Source: Cloeon dipterum
Taxonomy: Eukaryota; Arthropoda; Insecta; Ephemeroptera; Baetidae
Reading direction: 5' to 3'
NCBI RefSeq assembly: GCF_949628265.1
Contig: NC_088787.1
Location: forward strand, 23,860,501-23,924,500
DNA: 64,000 bases
The translations under genes and the position numbers were made by a program. Positions 22,854 to 34,552 of this stretch are shown here, piece by piece (the stretch's first letter is position 1; each line of letters opens with the position of its first letter). Under the pieces are notes generated by a model. The model did not search any database, was not told the origin of the DNA, and worked only from the letters and a program-made list of their open reading frames with translations.

Positions 22854-23259
22854 CTAACGAGAATACGATCAATATTATTTGTAACGAGGTAATCAAAATT
22901 TAAAATATTTGGGCGCCCAAAGGGGAGAGTAGAGGGAGAGTCTCAGGTGATAAAACCACCCCTCACGGAGGGGAGCGCGCGCACACACACACACTCGGGA
23001 CGTGACTCTCCTGCTGGCGGCGGACCAGCCAAGTCGGGCCACCTCTCGCTATCTTCCCCTGCTCATCTCTTGGGTAGCCGCTCTATACAACTTGCGTCGA
23101 CGTTCGGTAGAATAAATAACCACAGGTACGGTTCTCAAAGACAAAACCCTGCTTTACTTTACGGACGCACTGACTAACTAAGCCGTCAACCCCGCTCTAT
23201 AATTATGGCTAAGAGAATAAAGCTCATGACTCGTGAGGAATCGGCGCTGCTGACACAAG
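22854..23259 (+). repeat. dispersed repeat R1 (LTR-like), copy 2
   Basis: Partner of 1779-2176 with the same block order. An (AC)n-type run near 22980 is specific to this copy, probably expanded after insertion. AATAAATAACCACAGG is the shared poly(A)-like block. Confidence 0.65.
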
Positions 23260-26200
23260 TGTTTTACTTTGAAATATTTTTATTATTGTTTGGTGTTCAT
23301 GCTTTTTATGCAGCAATTATTTAAGACATTTCTAATTTACTTACAGCTATCATGGTTCATTGCACTTGAAAAAAATATATTTTAAAATAAAATAGCCCTT
23401 TCTCGCAGAAAGTTTAACTCGGTTTCAAAACCATTAAATTTTAGACCTTTTTGAATTTAGTTCCAACTATTTTAAGAGGCAACGGTTGCCCTTAGAAATC
23501 CAAACGAACCTAATCTTGATCCATAATCAGTCATTTCATGTGCTCAAGTTTGTTGGCTCTATGCGCATTAGATGAAGAACTTAATTCAAAGAGCAAAAAT
23601 GTAACGTTCTCAGATAATTAGCGCTTTGATCCTTAGCTGGGAACGCCGCTTCGATTCCAACTTCTTGGCGCAAAGTTAGTTTTCCCTCTCTTGGGTGGTT
23701 TGCCGACTTGTTTTGCTCGGCCGAATTATGTGAGCGGGCTTTTGATATATATTCCCAAGTTTTGCCTCGCTGAAATCCAATTAAAGTTGCTCTCGCGCGG
23801 TGTGCACCACGAAGAATGCCATCAACGCCTGCAGAGAGCGTGGTTAGGCTGCCGGTGCATTGCGTCCGCCCGACCGGTTGCATAGCTCGGGCTTCGTTAG
23901 TCCCGGCCTTTATTATTTGCCTGCGCGAAACGGTGAAACGCGTGTGACGGTCCAGTAGAGCGTTTCTAACATAGGAGCAACCGCCTTGTTTGCACTGAAA
24001 CTACTAGTGAACATTTTACAATCGTTTGCGGCTTTCCATTGTGTCGACTAAAAGCCATCAACAAATCAGCCACTTTGTCGTCACAAGAAAATTGATGGAT
24101 TGTTTGCTCTGGGAACGGTATCTTCGTAAAAGGATTTGAAAGCATGAATAAAATGATAGAGAAAAATGAGGGAGATGGGATTTGAATCTTTTAAATATCT
24201 CTCAGGATGATGACCTATTTATTTGACAAATCTTTTATATAGTCAAATGAGTCATCAAATAAACGAGACCCTTATAGGTAAAGACCACTCCAACTTTCAA
24301 AAACTAAAAAATGGCAAAGGAGCGGGTTAATTTGCTTAATAAACCCTTGCGGACATTATTAATGAAGCATTGAAGTATATACACCATGGAAAACATTTAT
24401 TGCCAACGCAAAAACCTATTTTTAAGGATTTGGTCTGTTTTTACATTTAGAAAAGTATAGATATTTTAAATTGGATGTTTTTCTTTTGTTTTCAAAAATT
24501 ATATTGCGCTGAAATAGACGTTCCCATTTAAAATTTAAATAAGATGGCTATTTTCAAGCTACAATTTTTTAATTTGTATTATATTAAACAGTGTTTAAAA
24601 AGTCCACTTCCAATAAAACCGATTGCGGTGATTTCCTTGTCTAGCCGGATGTCACGGGTCATGAGTGCTCCAGATTTCTAGCTAAATTGGTTAGTTTTAC
24701 CGATGTTACCTCATAATATCGATCCAATCCACTTCCAACTCCGATCCAGGAAAGTTTAAAGAGAGCTTGAAATGAACCCTCTTACCTATAACGAAGTTGT
24801 TTTGAGTTTTTTTCTTCTTTTCAAGTTGTGTGCGTCATTTGAAACTTTTCCAAATTGTTCACCAGCGCGTCTCGGACAAAAAATGAGAGACTAGGGAGGC
24901 TTCTGCCCCGCGCCAGCTAATGCACTTTTTGTCTGCACATTTAATTAAGGCGGCAATTTATTTGGAGTGGCGGTTTTTTCGCTCTCGTAAATAAATAACA
25001 CGGGGCTGCGGTGGCGGCGGCGGCAACATTGATCGCGAAACCTCGGCGGGCGTTGGCGCGGCAATCACTCTCTGTCTCGCGGCATTTGCATAAGCCGCCC
25101 GAGCACATTGAGAAATAACAAAGAAAGAAGGAGAGAAGAAGCGGGAAATAAATGTAAATGCGCGCCGTCACGCCGGCTGCTGATGCACACTAGACGAGAT
25201 GGAGCCGGGGTAATAACATCTTGTGTGAATAGCCAAGAAGAGAGCAGCGCGGCAAAGAACTCGTCGCACACGAATTCTAAACAATCCTCAACAGCGCAGT
25301 ATAAGCAACGAGACGCCGACTGATGATTTTTCCCTCGTTCTCGCTGCTAGTGGCACTTTTGAGACCTGCCGACACGTTTTGATTATATTCAACTTGCTTG
25401 AAGAAATTGTCTCTCTTTACTTGTGACTTTTCGCTCCGTCTGTAGCCGAATCGAGCAGGCTGTTTTACACCCTTCTAACTCAGATAAAAAGATTTCTGGA
25501 TTCTTCCTCATTTAAGCTTTTTCTTATCATTTTTTCTCGATTCTAAATTTTTAATGGAAAATTGAATTTCTTAGAAATTTACTGGAATATTGATACTACT
25601 TGATGAACGCTTCCATCAGCCAGAATCTCGGTACCTCTGGAAATTCCCGAAATAGAGCAAAATCTAAATCAGACATGTTTGCACAAAGTGTTGAGGGTCG
25701 AGCCCTAGCCTCAACAAAATAACAGAATTATGCACAAAAGTTAGCTGGCAACCAGCTGCTTGAATAATTCACAAGCACATTGCTGTGCTAGAACTACATC
25801 AAAGTCTCACCGATTGCATGTCGTTTTAATTCAGAGGGCGTGTGCGTGCGTTGTTTGCGTTGTCTGTGGCAGGAGATGAAAACTTTTGTGGATTACTCAC
25901 TCGGCAGTAAAAAAATAAATAATGCAGGTTATTAAAGATGAAAGTAGCTGCAAGTGTTCTCGAAACTTTATGACAAGTAGTCGAGGCTGTGGCTGCGATG
26001 CAGGCTTCGCGACAAAGAAGCAAGATGCACAACTTTTGTATGTGCACAAGCACAGCAGGTCTGTTTGCCCTGACGAGATGGCTCGAGTTTTGTCAGCAGC
26101 ACAAAAAGTCAGAGTTTCAACGACTCTCTGGTGCAGAGGAAATATTAATTAGCAAGAGACTCTTCTTGTTGTTCTTCTTCTTCGCTGGCAGTTGTTTCCT

Positions 26201-29200
26201 TGCTCGTCATCAATTTAGCATACTTGCCGTAGAAAATAAGATTACCTGCTCTTCCTCTTAATGAGCAATGGAGTGAAAACTTTCTAAATGGAAACTTACG
26301 TACAACGACCAGATACAAGCAATTTAAACGTTTCCCTGCAAAAAGAAAAAATGATTTTGTTTCTAGCAAAATTTAAAACAGCTAATTACAGAAACATATT
26401 TTTCAATATGACAAGGAAAAAATTATTTTGCCTATTTTTGAAAATAGTGAAGCTTGAAAATTGAGTTAGACATATTATATACATGTAAAATGTATTTATG
26501 AGAACTACGGTTTAAGACATACTTGAATATTGATTTTGTTCGAAGAGCAGAGAAGCTATATTCCATCTGAGCACAGGACGTCGTCATGAGGTTTTATCAG
26601 TGCAAAATACTGGAAGCAAACTTTTCAAATTCAGCAAAACTTTCTGCGTAAGGCCTATCTCAGTCGTATAATTTTCCTCTCTAGCGAATCCGATTTTTGC
26701 ACTCCTCCCGTGCATTCCTCAAGAAGCGCAGCGATGTTTGCTAATTGAGATAATGAAAGGCGAAACGCGTCCGCCACCGGTTCTCAAAATAAATATGCAT
26801 GCATGGATGAGTGTAGCGCTCGCGGCCCACTTGATATTCCACTTAGCGTGTCTACTGGAGCACAGGGAACGTGCAAAATCTGCACTCGCGAATAAGCGAG
26901 CGAGCGAGCAAGAAGAGAGTTATCTCGTTTTAACGACGACAATCTTCGTCTTGCTCTCTCACTCTCTCTCTCTCTTTCTCCTCCTACTTGCTCTCGTTAT
27001 AATTTATAAACGCTCTCTCGCGGGCCGTTTCGCTCGCTGTTTTTCTCCAGATATATAGAAAGTCACGCCGGCTTGATTTCCTCTTCAGCCGCCGCAGTAT
27101 ATTCCGGCTCAATGGTCAAATGGTGCTTCAAAGGGTAATTGGCAGGGCGCCGTACAAAGAAATGACTGCATCCACGCTTACTGACTGAGTTATTAAGCCC
27201 CCAGAATAAGAAATGCGCGAGTGGGAGAGTGAAGATCACTTTGAATAAGGTTGCCAACTGTGTAAGAAACTAACAAAGAACAGCCTTGTTGGAAATTGAG
27301 AGAAAAATCCAATGAATTATTTTTATACATCGAACATGGAAAGAACGGCATAGAAAATCACATTGTAAGATGAATCTTTTTTGCACTTGCATGAGTCTCA
27401 TTCAGTCATTCTCTAATGAAAATGTTACAAACACAATGATTGGACAAAAGTTAATGAGTGATTTGGTAAAATTGTCAAATAAAATTACCGAGGCCATGCA
27501 ATTCAATCGTAAAGGTGCTGGCTACAATAGTGGCGCTGAAGTACAACTTTATATGAAACCTTAAAAAGTTTCATATAACATGGCTGTCAGCGTGGATTTA
27601 GTCCGTCTTAATTCATAATCTCACAAACAATATAGCGAAAGGAGTACTTTATGGAATCCTTATAGAGACTTACTTCATGGCACTATTCTCAGTGTGCGGG
27701 AACGTTAACCAACTAACAGGAAGGCCTTTGGCTTTTCTATGTTTGTTGAGGTGTTGGTTGGCCGCTGTTAGAGTGGTAATCCACAAACTTGTATTCACAA
27801 ATGAAATTATATTCATATTTGCCTTTTTTTAACATCTCGCAAAGCTAACTCCATATGATACAAGAAGATTACAACGAGCTCCAAAAGTGTACTTTTATTG
27901 TATGACATAACCCAATCAAATCAATGATGCAATTCATGACTCAGTTCTGGCTTTTTGATCCACCTAATCCTTTTCTAAACTTATCAAACGCTGGCGAAGC
28001 AGCTCGGCTCGATTTCTATTAAAAGCAATAAATCTTCGGGCCGTATGCCATAAAGCTACGCGGCAACCATACTTTTGACACATTAGCCGCGGCGCAGGCG
28101 AAAAGTTTCCTCCAGTAATTTATTCCAATTTATTCTGGCCCTCGGCCTTCCCTTTTCAGGGCAAGGGCAAAAAAAACGACGAGTGTAAGAGAGAGGGCGG
28201 GAGCTCTAAATAACAGCAAGGTGAAGCTCTTTTTATCTCTCGCCTGGTAATATAAATAAATACGTTTATATATCGCCGTGTGGCACACACACACCACCGC
28301 TACGAACAATACCCGAGCTCATTTTGTTTAGGAATAAATGCTTGAGTAATCAAAGCGGTGGTAAACTCGTCCTTTTGTGCTCAACCGCGGCGAAATTTTC
28401 GCGCAGCCTAATGGGATTCTTATCGCCTGCCTTTCTGCCCGCGTCTCTGTTTGTGTATGTGTGTTTCCGCAGGCACATCCTTTTGAATCGCTTTTGAGTG
28501 CGTGAAAATATACGCGGTGGCAGATGAAATTTGTGCGTGCGTCGGTTTGTTTCTGCCGTCACACACCCTTTTCACGAGCCGAAAAAAGTGTTTCCTGATG
28601 TCGAGTGATATGTATGAGAATCAAGATACCATACATTTTTTATTTTACCCACACTTTTCTTCATGACAAAGAAATAATTGATTATAAATAAAATAGCAAT
28701 GGAAAATTCAAAATCATGATTGTGCATAGAATAGCAGAAATTGCCATCTTTTAGTGATATCAGCTTCAAATCATTAATAGTAATAATTTTAACATAGCTT
28801 TTTTGGTGGCAATGAAATCACTTTTCAACAATTTTGATAAAGAAACGCAGAAAAAAATATAATTTTATTGATGAATCGCGCGCGAGGATAAAATTCCGGC
28901 GTTACAACGACCAGAAATAAATTTACGAATTTATTTGACAGAAGAAGGGATAACAAGTAAAAAAAAAATTGGTTTGACCTCGCTTTTCAGCATTAATGTC
29001 AGACAGATTATCGTCGTCGATGGAATTAATATTTAAATTATAATGATGAGTCGGAGGATTAAATTGGCATGGGATTAAGTAAACCCAACGGGTTTTACGG
29101 GAAAATTTTAGACAACTTTGAAACTTTAGCATCTCATCTCCCTGCGGTGCAATTTCAAAAGGTGTACTTAGCATTCCTCTCGCAGAGCCCGATCAAACTG

Positions 29201-29270
29201 CTAATGCCAAATTTGATGGTTAATTCACGGGTGAATGACTTGCTTTTCAATAAAAAAACCGGTGCGAGGG
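23260..29270. other. non-coding region; islands at about 23580-24000, 24820-25350, 25830-26160, 26640-27240, 28000-28570
   Basis: Contains a (GCG)n tract near 25010-25020, a (CT)n run at about 26950-26980, GCGAGCGAGCGAGC near 26897, and a hairpin with a perfect 10-bp stem TATATGAAAC/GTTTCATATA at 27547-27576. A 101-codon frame from ATG 26753 looks membrane-like, but its second hydrophobic stretch is produced by the CT repeat, so it is not called as a gene. Confidence 0.4.
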
Positions 29271-29280
29271 CAGTAATACA

Positions 29281-29445
29281 AACTGGTCCTTTTCTGGACT
29301 GGGCTTCCTCCAATGAGGCCCGTAAGCCCATATTATTAATTCGTCCGTGATGTTGCTGGGACGTGGATTTCTCGCGAGTTGTTTGCTATTGCCCATCTCG
29401 AATGCGGTCTACCGATTAAAAATAGCAAAATATAATCTTCAAATG
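29281..29445 (+). repeat. dispersed repeat R3, copy 1
   Basis: It matches 48529-48690: GGTCC.TTTC.GGACT..GGCT.C..CCAATGAGGC, AGCCCATAT, ATGTT.TTGGGAC, and GCCCATCTCGA followed by CGATTA.AAAA. A third, shorter relic is inverted at about 57075-57150. No coding. Confidence 0.6.
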
Positions 29446-29533
29446 TATGAAAGAGCCGCCACTCAATTTTATTATATCTACAATATCTATTACTATTTAT
29501 TTTTTTAACTTCTGCTCTTAAATTTCCGTGGTC

Positions 29534-29650
29534 TATGAGTTCACCGGGTCCCAATCCCATCACCCGAGCGGATAAAATCGGGCCTGATTGGCCACACAGG
29601 ACCTTGGGCCCAATATGTCAATTTTCGCCCCCTCGAACCTTTTATATATG
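29534..29650 (+). repeat. dispersed repeat R2, truncated copy
   Basis: Only the start of R2 is present (TGAGTTCACCGGGTCCCAA, CCGAGCGGATAAAAT, CTTGGGCCCAATATG). It then degenerates. Confidence 0.65.
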
Positions 29651-30647
29651 TAAATATTAGGCAACCCGATATAATAAAAGTTTCAACCTGTGACTCTTAT
29701 TAATCATACATAATGCGAGCTTCCTTTGTTCGTTTCACATTGTGATCCTTGCGAAAATCTCAGAGCGAGTGCGTTAATTTGCGGGTGGGCGAAGAAAAGG
29801 CGAACAGGAGAGAACGGAGCAGTTAAGGCCTGCGTCAGGTGATCTAGTGCAACACGGCGCTTCCGTCCCCGGTGTGCGTTGGCATGCAAAATTCAGCATC
29901 CGCCGGGCTGCCCGCCCGGAGAAAAGAGGGAACAGGACAAGTTCCATTTCACACACCCATGCGCTTTTTATTATTATCACTGCGCCCGCTGCTCAGCCGC
30001 TCGTATTTTAATACACACACACGCCCGCGCGTCGCGCAAGAGCACACAATGGAATGAATAAAATATCAAGTTATTATACACCTGTATCAACACGTCGCCG
30101 CGCAAGGAGAATAAAAGACGACGACGACGACGCCTACTTCGCCTTTTGTTTGAATATTGCGTAGTGAAATATGTATAAATTTTGCCTCCTCGCGAGACTA
30201 TAATAATGAGTTCAAAAGCCGAACAAGCACATACGCGCATTTTCACTTTCTTGCTCTCAATACACGTACTGAACGGTGCGTTTATTAAATTCCGACTTTG
30301 CACTCTCTTCTTTATAGAGAATGAGAGACAGAAAGTAATCCTGTTGTGAACGTTCTTCCAGCCTGACGCAGAAGCTTTGCTACTCACTGGGAAAAATGGA
30401 GCGAATACCTCAGCAAATAGCACTTTTTGAAAGCATTTTCTGCAGGGCCGGGCCTTCCATATTTTAACAACTACAAAAAAGTTTCCTTTGTGATACATTA
30501 AGAATTTTCATTACTACGTACGAACGGTGATACGGTTCAATAATTTATTCCCTGGTTTCTTTTCGCTGGAAAATATGGATGCTTTGAACAGGCTTCAGAA
30601 TATAATGATTTTTGAACCACTTCTCAGCACATCTGTGGACTTTCAGC
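29651..30647. other. non-coding GC-richer island (about 29720-30450)
   Basis: A CpG-containing island with (CACA)n at about 30013 and (GAC)n at 30118-30130. A 173-codon minus-strand open frame exists, but its composition reflects the repeats and splice context is absent. Candidate regulatory DNA. Confidence 0.35.
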
Positions 30648-31356
30648 TCGCCAGATTCCAATAACACCACCGAGCGGATAACATGGGTCCTGAGTGGCCG
30701 CAGAGGAGCTTGTGCCCAATTTGGCCTGTGATGCCTTCTAGCCACTACTGTCCAAATAACTATAGTTTGCATTTAACCTGTATCGCCAGGTGGCAGTATA
30801 TAAAGGTGTGCGACAAGTAGTGCACCCCCACTGCATCTACAACCTCGCATGACAGCAGTCGAAACAAAATGTTCCCTCTCTGGCTAGGATGATATTTCGG
30901 GCGAGAAAATTCCATAACAAAAATTTCATATCAGACCCGCACTACATACGGAGTAGGCTGTCATTATTATTTTGAATGTGATGCTTTCATTATACAATTG
31001 TTTATGGAATTGTGATTTTTAATTATTCATGTAATTTCACTGTCTTAACTTTGCTACTTTCTATCACGAGGCCTGAATAAATAAGACGAGTTTCACTACT
31101 AAAAGACGCATTTCTGTCACCGCTTCACGTAACCCTCAACCCATCTTTTCGCCTCCTCGCACTGAGGTCTCTTATTAAAACACCAGACATTTGTCCCTAA
31201 AGCCGCTGGAAAGGTGCAAAAACCAGCAAGTGGCGAGTCGGGTAGCCAGTATTAGATTAAGGAGAGTAGTATCTACTCTCGTTATATTGGATCCCCGAAC
31301 TGCTCAAATATCTCCCACTGCTTCGACACTCATGAGAATGCCTTAACAATGCGAAC
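30648..31356 (+). repeat. dispersed repeat R2, split by a nested insertion
   Basis: The R2 start (30648-30726) runs to GCCCAATTTGGCC, and R2 resumes at 31141 with CATCTTTTCGCCTCC, exactly where uninterrupted copies continue (GGCCATCTTTTCGCC). It ends near 31356 with CTCATGAGAATGCCTTAA. A local change (ATTAAGGAGAGTAGTATC...) interrupts the last third. Confidence 0.7.
30727..31140 (+). mobile_element. nested LTR-like insertion inside repeat R2
   Basis: The 414-base segment is absent from the other R2 copies. It contains a strong TATA box (GCAGTATATAAAGG, 30797-30804) and a later poly(A)-like AATAAATAAG at 31077-31086, the order expected of U3-R-U5. It starts TGTGATGCC and ends CCCTCAAC. Clean TG...CA ends and a target duplication were not found, so the class is open. 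Confidence 0.45.
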
Positions 31357-33349
31357 TAATGGGCTGGTATTATTTTCTATAGAATGCATTTTGATTAAAG
31401 ACTGGAACTTACTTTAAAAAATGTAATATTGAAGGTGTAAATTAGTTTTAATTTTAAATAGAGCTTTAAATTGACAATTTCCTATAGCTGCCAATTACAT
31501 ATATATATATATATATATGTATCTAACTTAATGGGGTAAAGCTGATTCTGAGTCCGAAATAAAACACATGATATTGTATCTGAGAAAAAATTATCTTATG
31601 ACTTTGAACTGTTCAGTTCAATTTTATTTGCTAGCGTGCTGTGGAGAGCAGCAGATCTGCCAGAAACCCATTTTATCGGCTGCAGATTAGGGATGGCATC
31701 GGTCGTTTTGTTCTGAGGAGCAGTGCTTTTGATCCTTAATCACCTTGTTGGCACGGGCCGGCCGATCCGTCTTTATATCTTGCACGCCTTTTGTCACTTT
31801 TCTTGTTATTTGCGCGGGAATGGGCTCTCTTTATCCCCCAGGCTACGTGACCCAATCATCCATGTTGCCTGCCCTTGGCCAGATACAAAAAATTTTTATA
31901 TTCCCATCGCTGCAAGGAGATGCTCTCATTTCTGAATTATGCAGCACGCGTTGCTCTTAAATTCTCTATTTCTTATGGCACGTGCGGCCTGTTGCATTTC
32001 CAATGGTCCGAAACTTTCTGGATCCTATTTAGTTCGGACAACACGTGATACACATTTTATCGAGAAAGAAAAAGTACAACACTTGGATGCTCTCGTCACT
32101 CTTCGAAGTGAATTTGAAGAATTTTACACCTCTTGAAAGAAGTATGGCGCGCTGAAAGCAGCCTTAAACCGGCTTTGTGAGGAGCTGCTGCTCCAGAGTT
32201 TCTAATTTCATGTGCACTTAAAACTTTGCCAGGTCTGCGCGGCGCGAGTGTATGATGCTAAATCCAATAAACGTCACACACCAAGCACTCTTTTCCTGCT
32301 CTTTAAAAACTTCTCGAAAACGTTTTCGCAAGCGTTGGAACAAGCGAGACGCCGCAAATGCAAACCTGAGGGGAATTGCTGGCCTGTTTGATTCTCTTAG
32401 TGCGCGGGAATTAATGAAATTAAGTCTGGCTGGTGCGGCGAAAATCGACATCGCACTGAATAATTCCTGCGCCTGCTCTCCGGCGGCGTTGGGAAAAATT
32501 CGACTGCGATTCAGACTAAATTTACTGGCTCGAGTCGCTCCAGGCGTCGGGCCATTTTCGACAAAAGCTCTCGTAAGACCCTCGACTTTTGTATTCAGAA
32601 GGCGATCACAAACTTTATTTATTAGAGACTCGGCGCGTCCTAAAAGTTTCCCTTTCAATTTTACAGTGGCACACTTGCTATAACAAACTCGGGCGATCCG
32701 TCATTTCGCTGCGAGCTTGAAGTTCGCTTGATGCGTGGCCCATGTGATCTGGCAAAATTAATTTGATTTTCGTACACGTTCTCGATGCCGGTGAAATTAA
32801 TGAAAAAAGAATCGGAAAACTCAAAATAACATCCTCGCCCGCTCTTTGTACTATACATATAGGCATCCGTTGCTTCAGGGAATGGTTGGTGAGTTGGCTG
32901 CGATTTTGATGAGATAATCTGATAATTTGATGATTTGATTCAAATAACAAAAATCCCCAAAATTTTGATTTGAGAAAGTAGATAATAGAGAATTTTTTAT
33001 CATGTTAATCTACTAAAAATAAATGCAAACATCGTCAGCTTATTTGTGATGCTAATTAAACACTTAAGTGGTTCACTTCACCACTCTATAAGAGAAATTG
33101 TGAAATCGCCTGCCAAGTGCACTTCACCAGTTAATTCATGCTGTGGTTTAAAATCAGATATTCTAATCCAGTTTCAATAATTTTAAACAAACTATAATGT
33201 GAGTTTCGAGTAAGACTAATTAACTTTAAATATTCGAACATATTAGCTATGGAAGGTCTTCTAATTGTAAACGTTATAATGTTCCATTTTAAGATATTAT
33301 CGAAATACAGAATTACGAATGACAATAGGGTTGAGATTTTTAGTCTTTA
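31357..33349. other. non-coding region; (AT)n at about 31498-31520; islands at about 31740-32000 and 32150-32700
   Basis: Overlapping open frames of 143 codons (plus, 32252-32683) and 146 codons (minus, 32658-32218) cover the same island. The two strands cannot both be coding and neither resembles a known family. Treated as composition-driven. Confidence 0.35.
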
Positions 33350-34372
33350 CATATTTATTTATTTATTTATTATTATTCATTTTATTGGACACCATCGGTG
33401 TACAACTAAAGTCAATTACAAATTTATTTATTATAACGGAATGCTTGTGATAAAGTTTAAGGTTTTTTGACACAGTCTAGTAAATGGTACATACTAGAAA
33501 GCAAAGAATCACAATAAATACATTTACAATTAGCGGTGACGTCGAGATGAAAACATTTATGTGAACAGACGAGGAAATGATAGCCATGAAAAGAATATCT
33601 AGTTAACATAGCCCTGTCTTTACAATTTGTATTAGTCCAATCCAAATTACACATAGCAGGGGTTTCAAAAAATTTTGGGTCAATAGATTGTCGTTTAACA
33701 TTCATATTATTCAAAAACTTCTCATAGGCAATTGTAGAGGGAAGAGAGTATTTAGATTTAAGGTCATTAACAAAATAATCAGTCTGAACCAATTCATAGA
33801 CAAATCTGGATTTCATTCTCTTGTCTACGCTGAGGGCTTTTTTAAAGAATCTAGATTTAGCACATTCCAACTTGTTAAGATCATTCAGAGATAAATGAGA
33901 CCAAATTGCTTCTATACCATACGAAGCTACAGGAGAAATTGCCAAGTTAAATAGCTTTTTTGCAGTGGAAATAGACGATTTTGAAAGGTTTTTAATTTTA
34001 GATGTTGCAAAAATTGACGCTTTAACTCTCTTATCCAGATGATTTGAAAAGCAAGTTCCAGACGTTTGGAATGTCACGCCAAGATAGTTGACAGAGGAGG
34101 AAAATTGTAGGCAATTTGTTATCTCCCATTGTTTCTCGATTTTGCTATATCTGCCAACACCTTTATTTCTAAATTTAATGATTTGACATTTTTTCCAATT
34201 CAGAGACAGTGACATAGTAGCTAAATAAATCTTGATATTATTAATGAGATCATTGAAAATTGCAAGATTTTCACTTAAAATAACAATATCGTCTGCGTAA
34301 AGAATGCATTTAACACCAGGATAATTCAGTAATAGATTATTGAAATCACAAATAAAATTTATTTATTTAATT
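33350..34372 (-). mobile_element. 5'-truncated non-LTR retrotransposon (reverse transcriptase C-terminal half)
   Basis: An open frame runs on the minus strand from about 34372 to TAA-type stop at 33457. It contains the reverse transcriptase catalytic box (CILYADDIVILSEN), then a VNYLGVTF-type motif, a connection region, and a Cys-rich end (CKCIYC...MYHLLDC) typical of the C-terminus of CR1/Jockey/I-type ORF2. After the stop comes a 3' UTR with TGTACACCGATGGTGTCCAA and a (AATAAT/AAAT)n tail. The reading frame is undamaged over about 300 codons, so insertion is fairly recent; the upstream half of ORF2 is missing, as in 5'-truncated insertions. Confidence 0.88.
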
Positions 34373-34449
34373 TTATATTTTATTGATTTTAACAAAAGGG
34401 ACGGTTTTAGGCACGATTTAAATGGTTTTATATACGGTTTTAATGCAGA

Positions 34450-34552
34450 GGTTGATTGGTCAGTGAAGGTTGAAGGTACAGTAATAACAACATCCGTTAG
34501 AGCGAGATTGATACAAACTTAGTTTACGCCAAAATGAGCGGGATCCACTACA
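34450..34552 (-). mobile_element. LTR relic of the same family as 53858-54149
   Basis: Matches the outer end of the LTR at 53858-54149: GGTCAGTGAAGGT, then CAAACT.AGTT.ACGCCAA.A..AGCGGGA.CC.CTACA. Only the outer third remains. It lies just upstream of the non-LTR fragment at 33350-34372 but belongs to a different element class. Confidence 0.55.

Noticed and set aside
26753..27058. 101-codon ORF with two hydrophobic stretches
   Set aside because: The second stretch is translated from a (CT)n simple repeat; no other support.
32218..32683. 143- and 146-codon frames on opposite strands
   Set aside because: Fully overlapping, both low in recognisable features; explained by base composition.
33457..34215. 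252-codon ORF as a host gene
   Set aside because: It is the 3' part of a retrotransposon ORF2: the frame extends upstream through a YADD box and it is followed by the element's tail.
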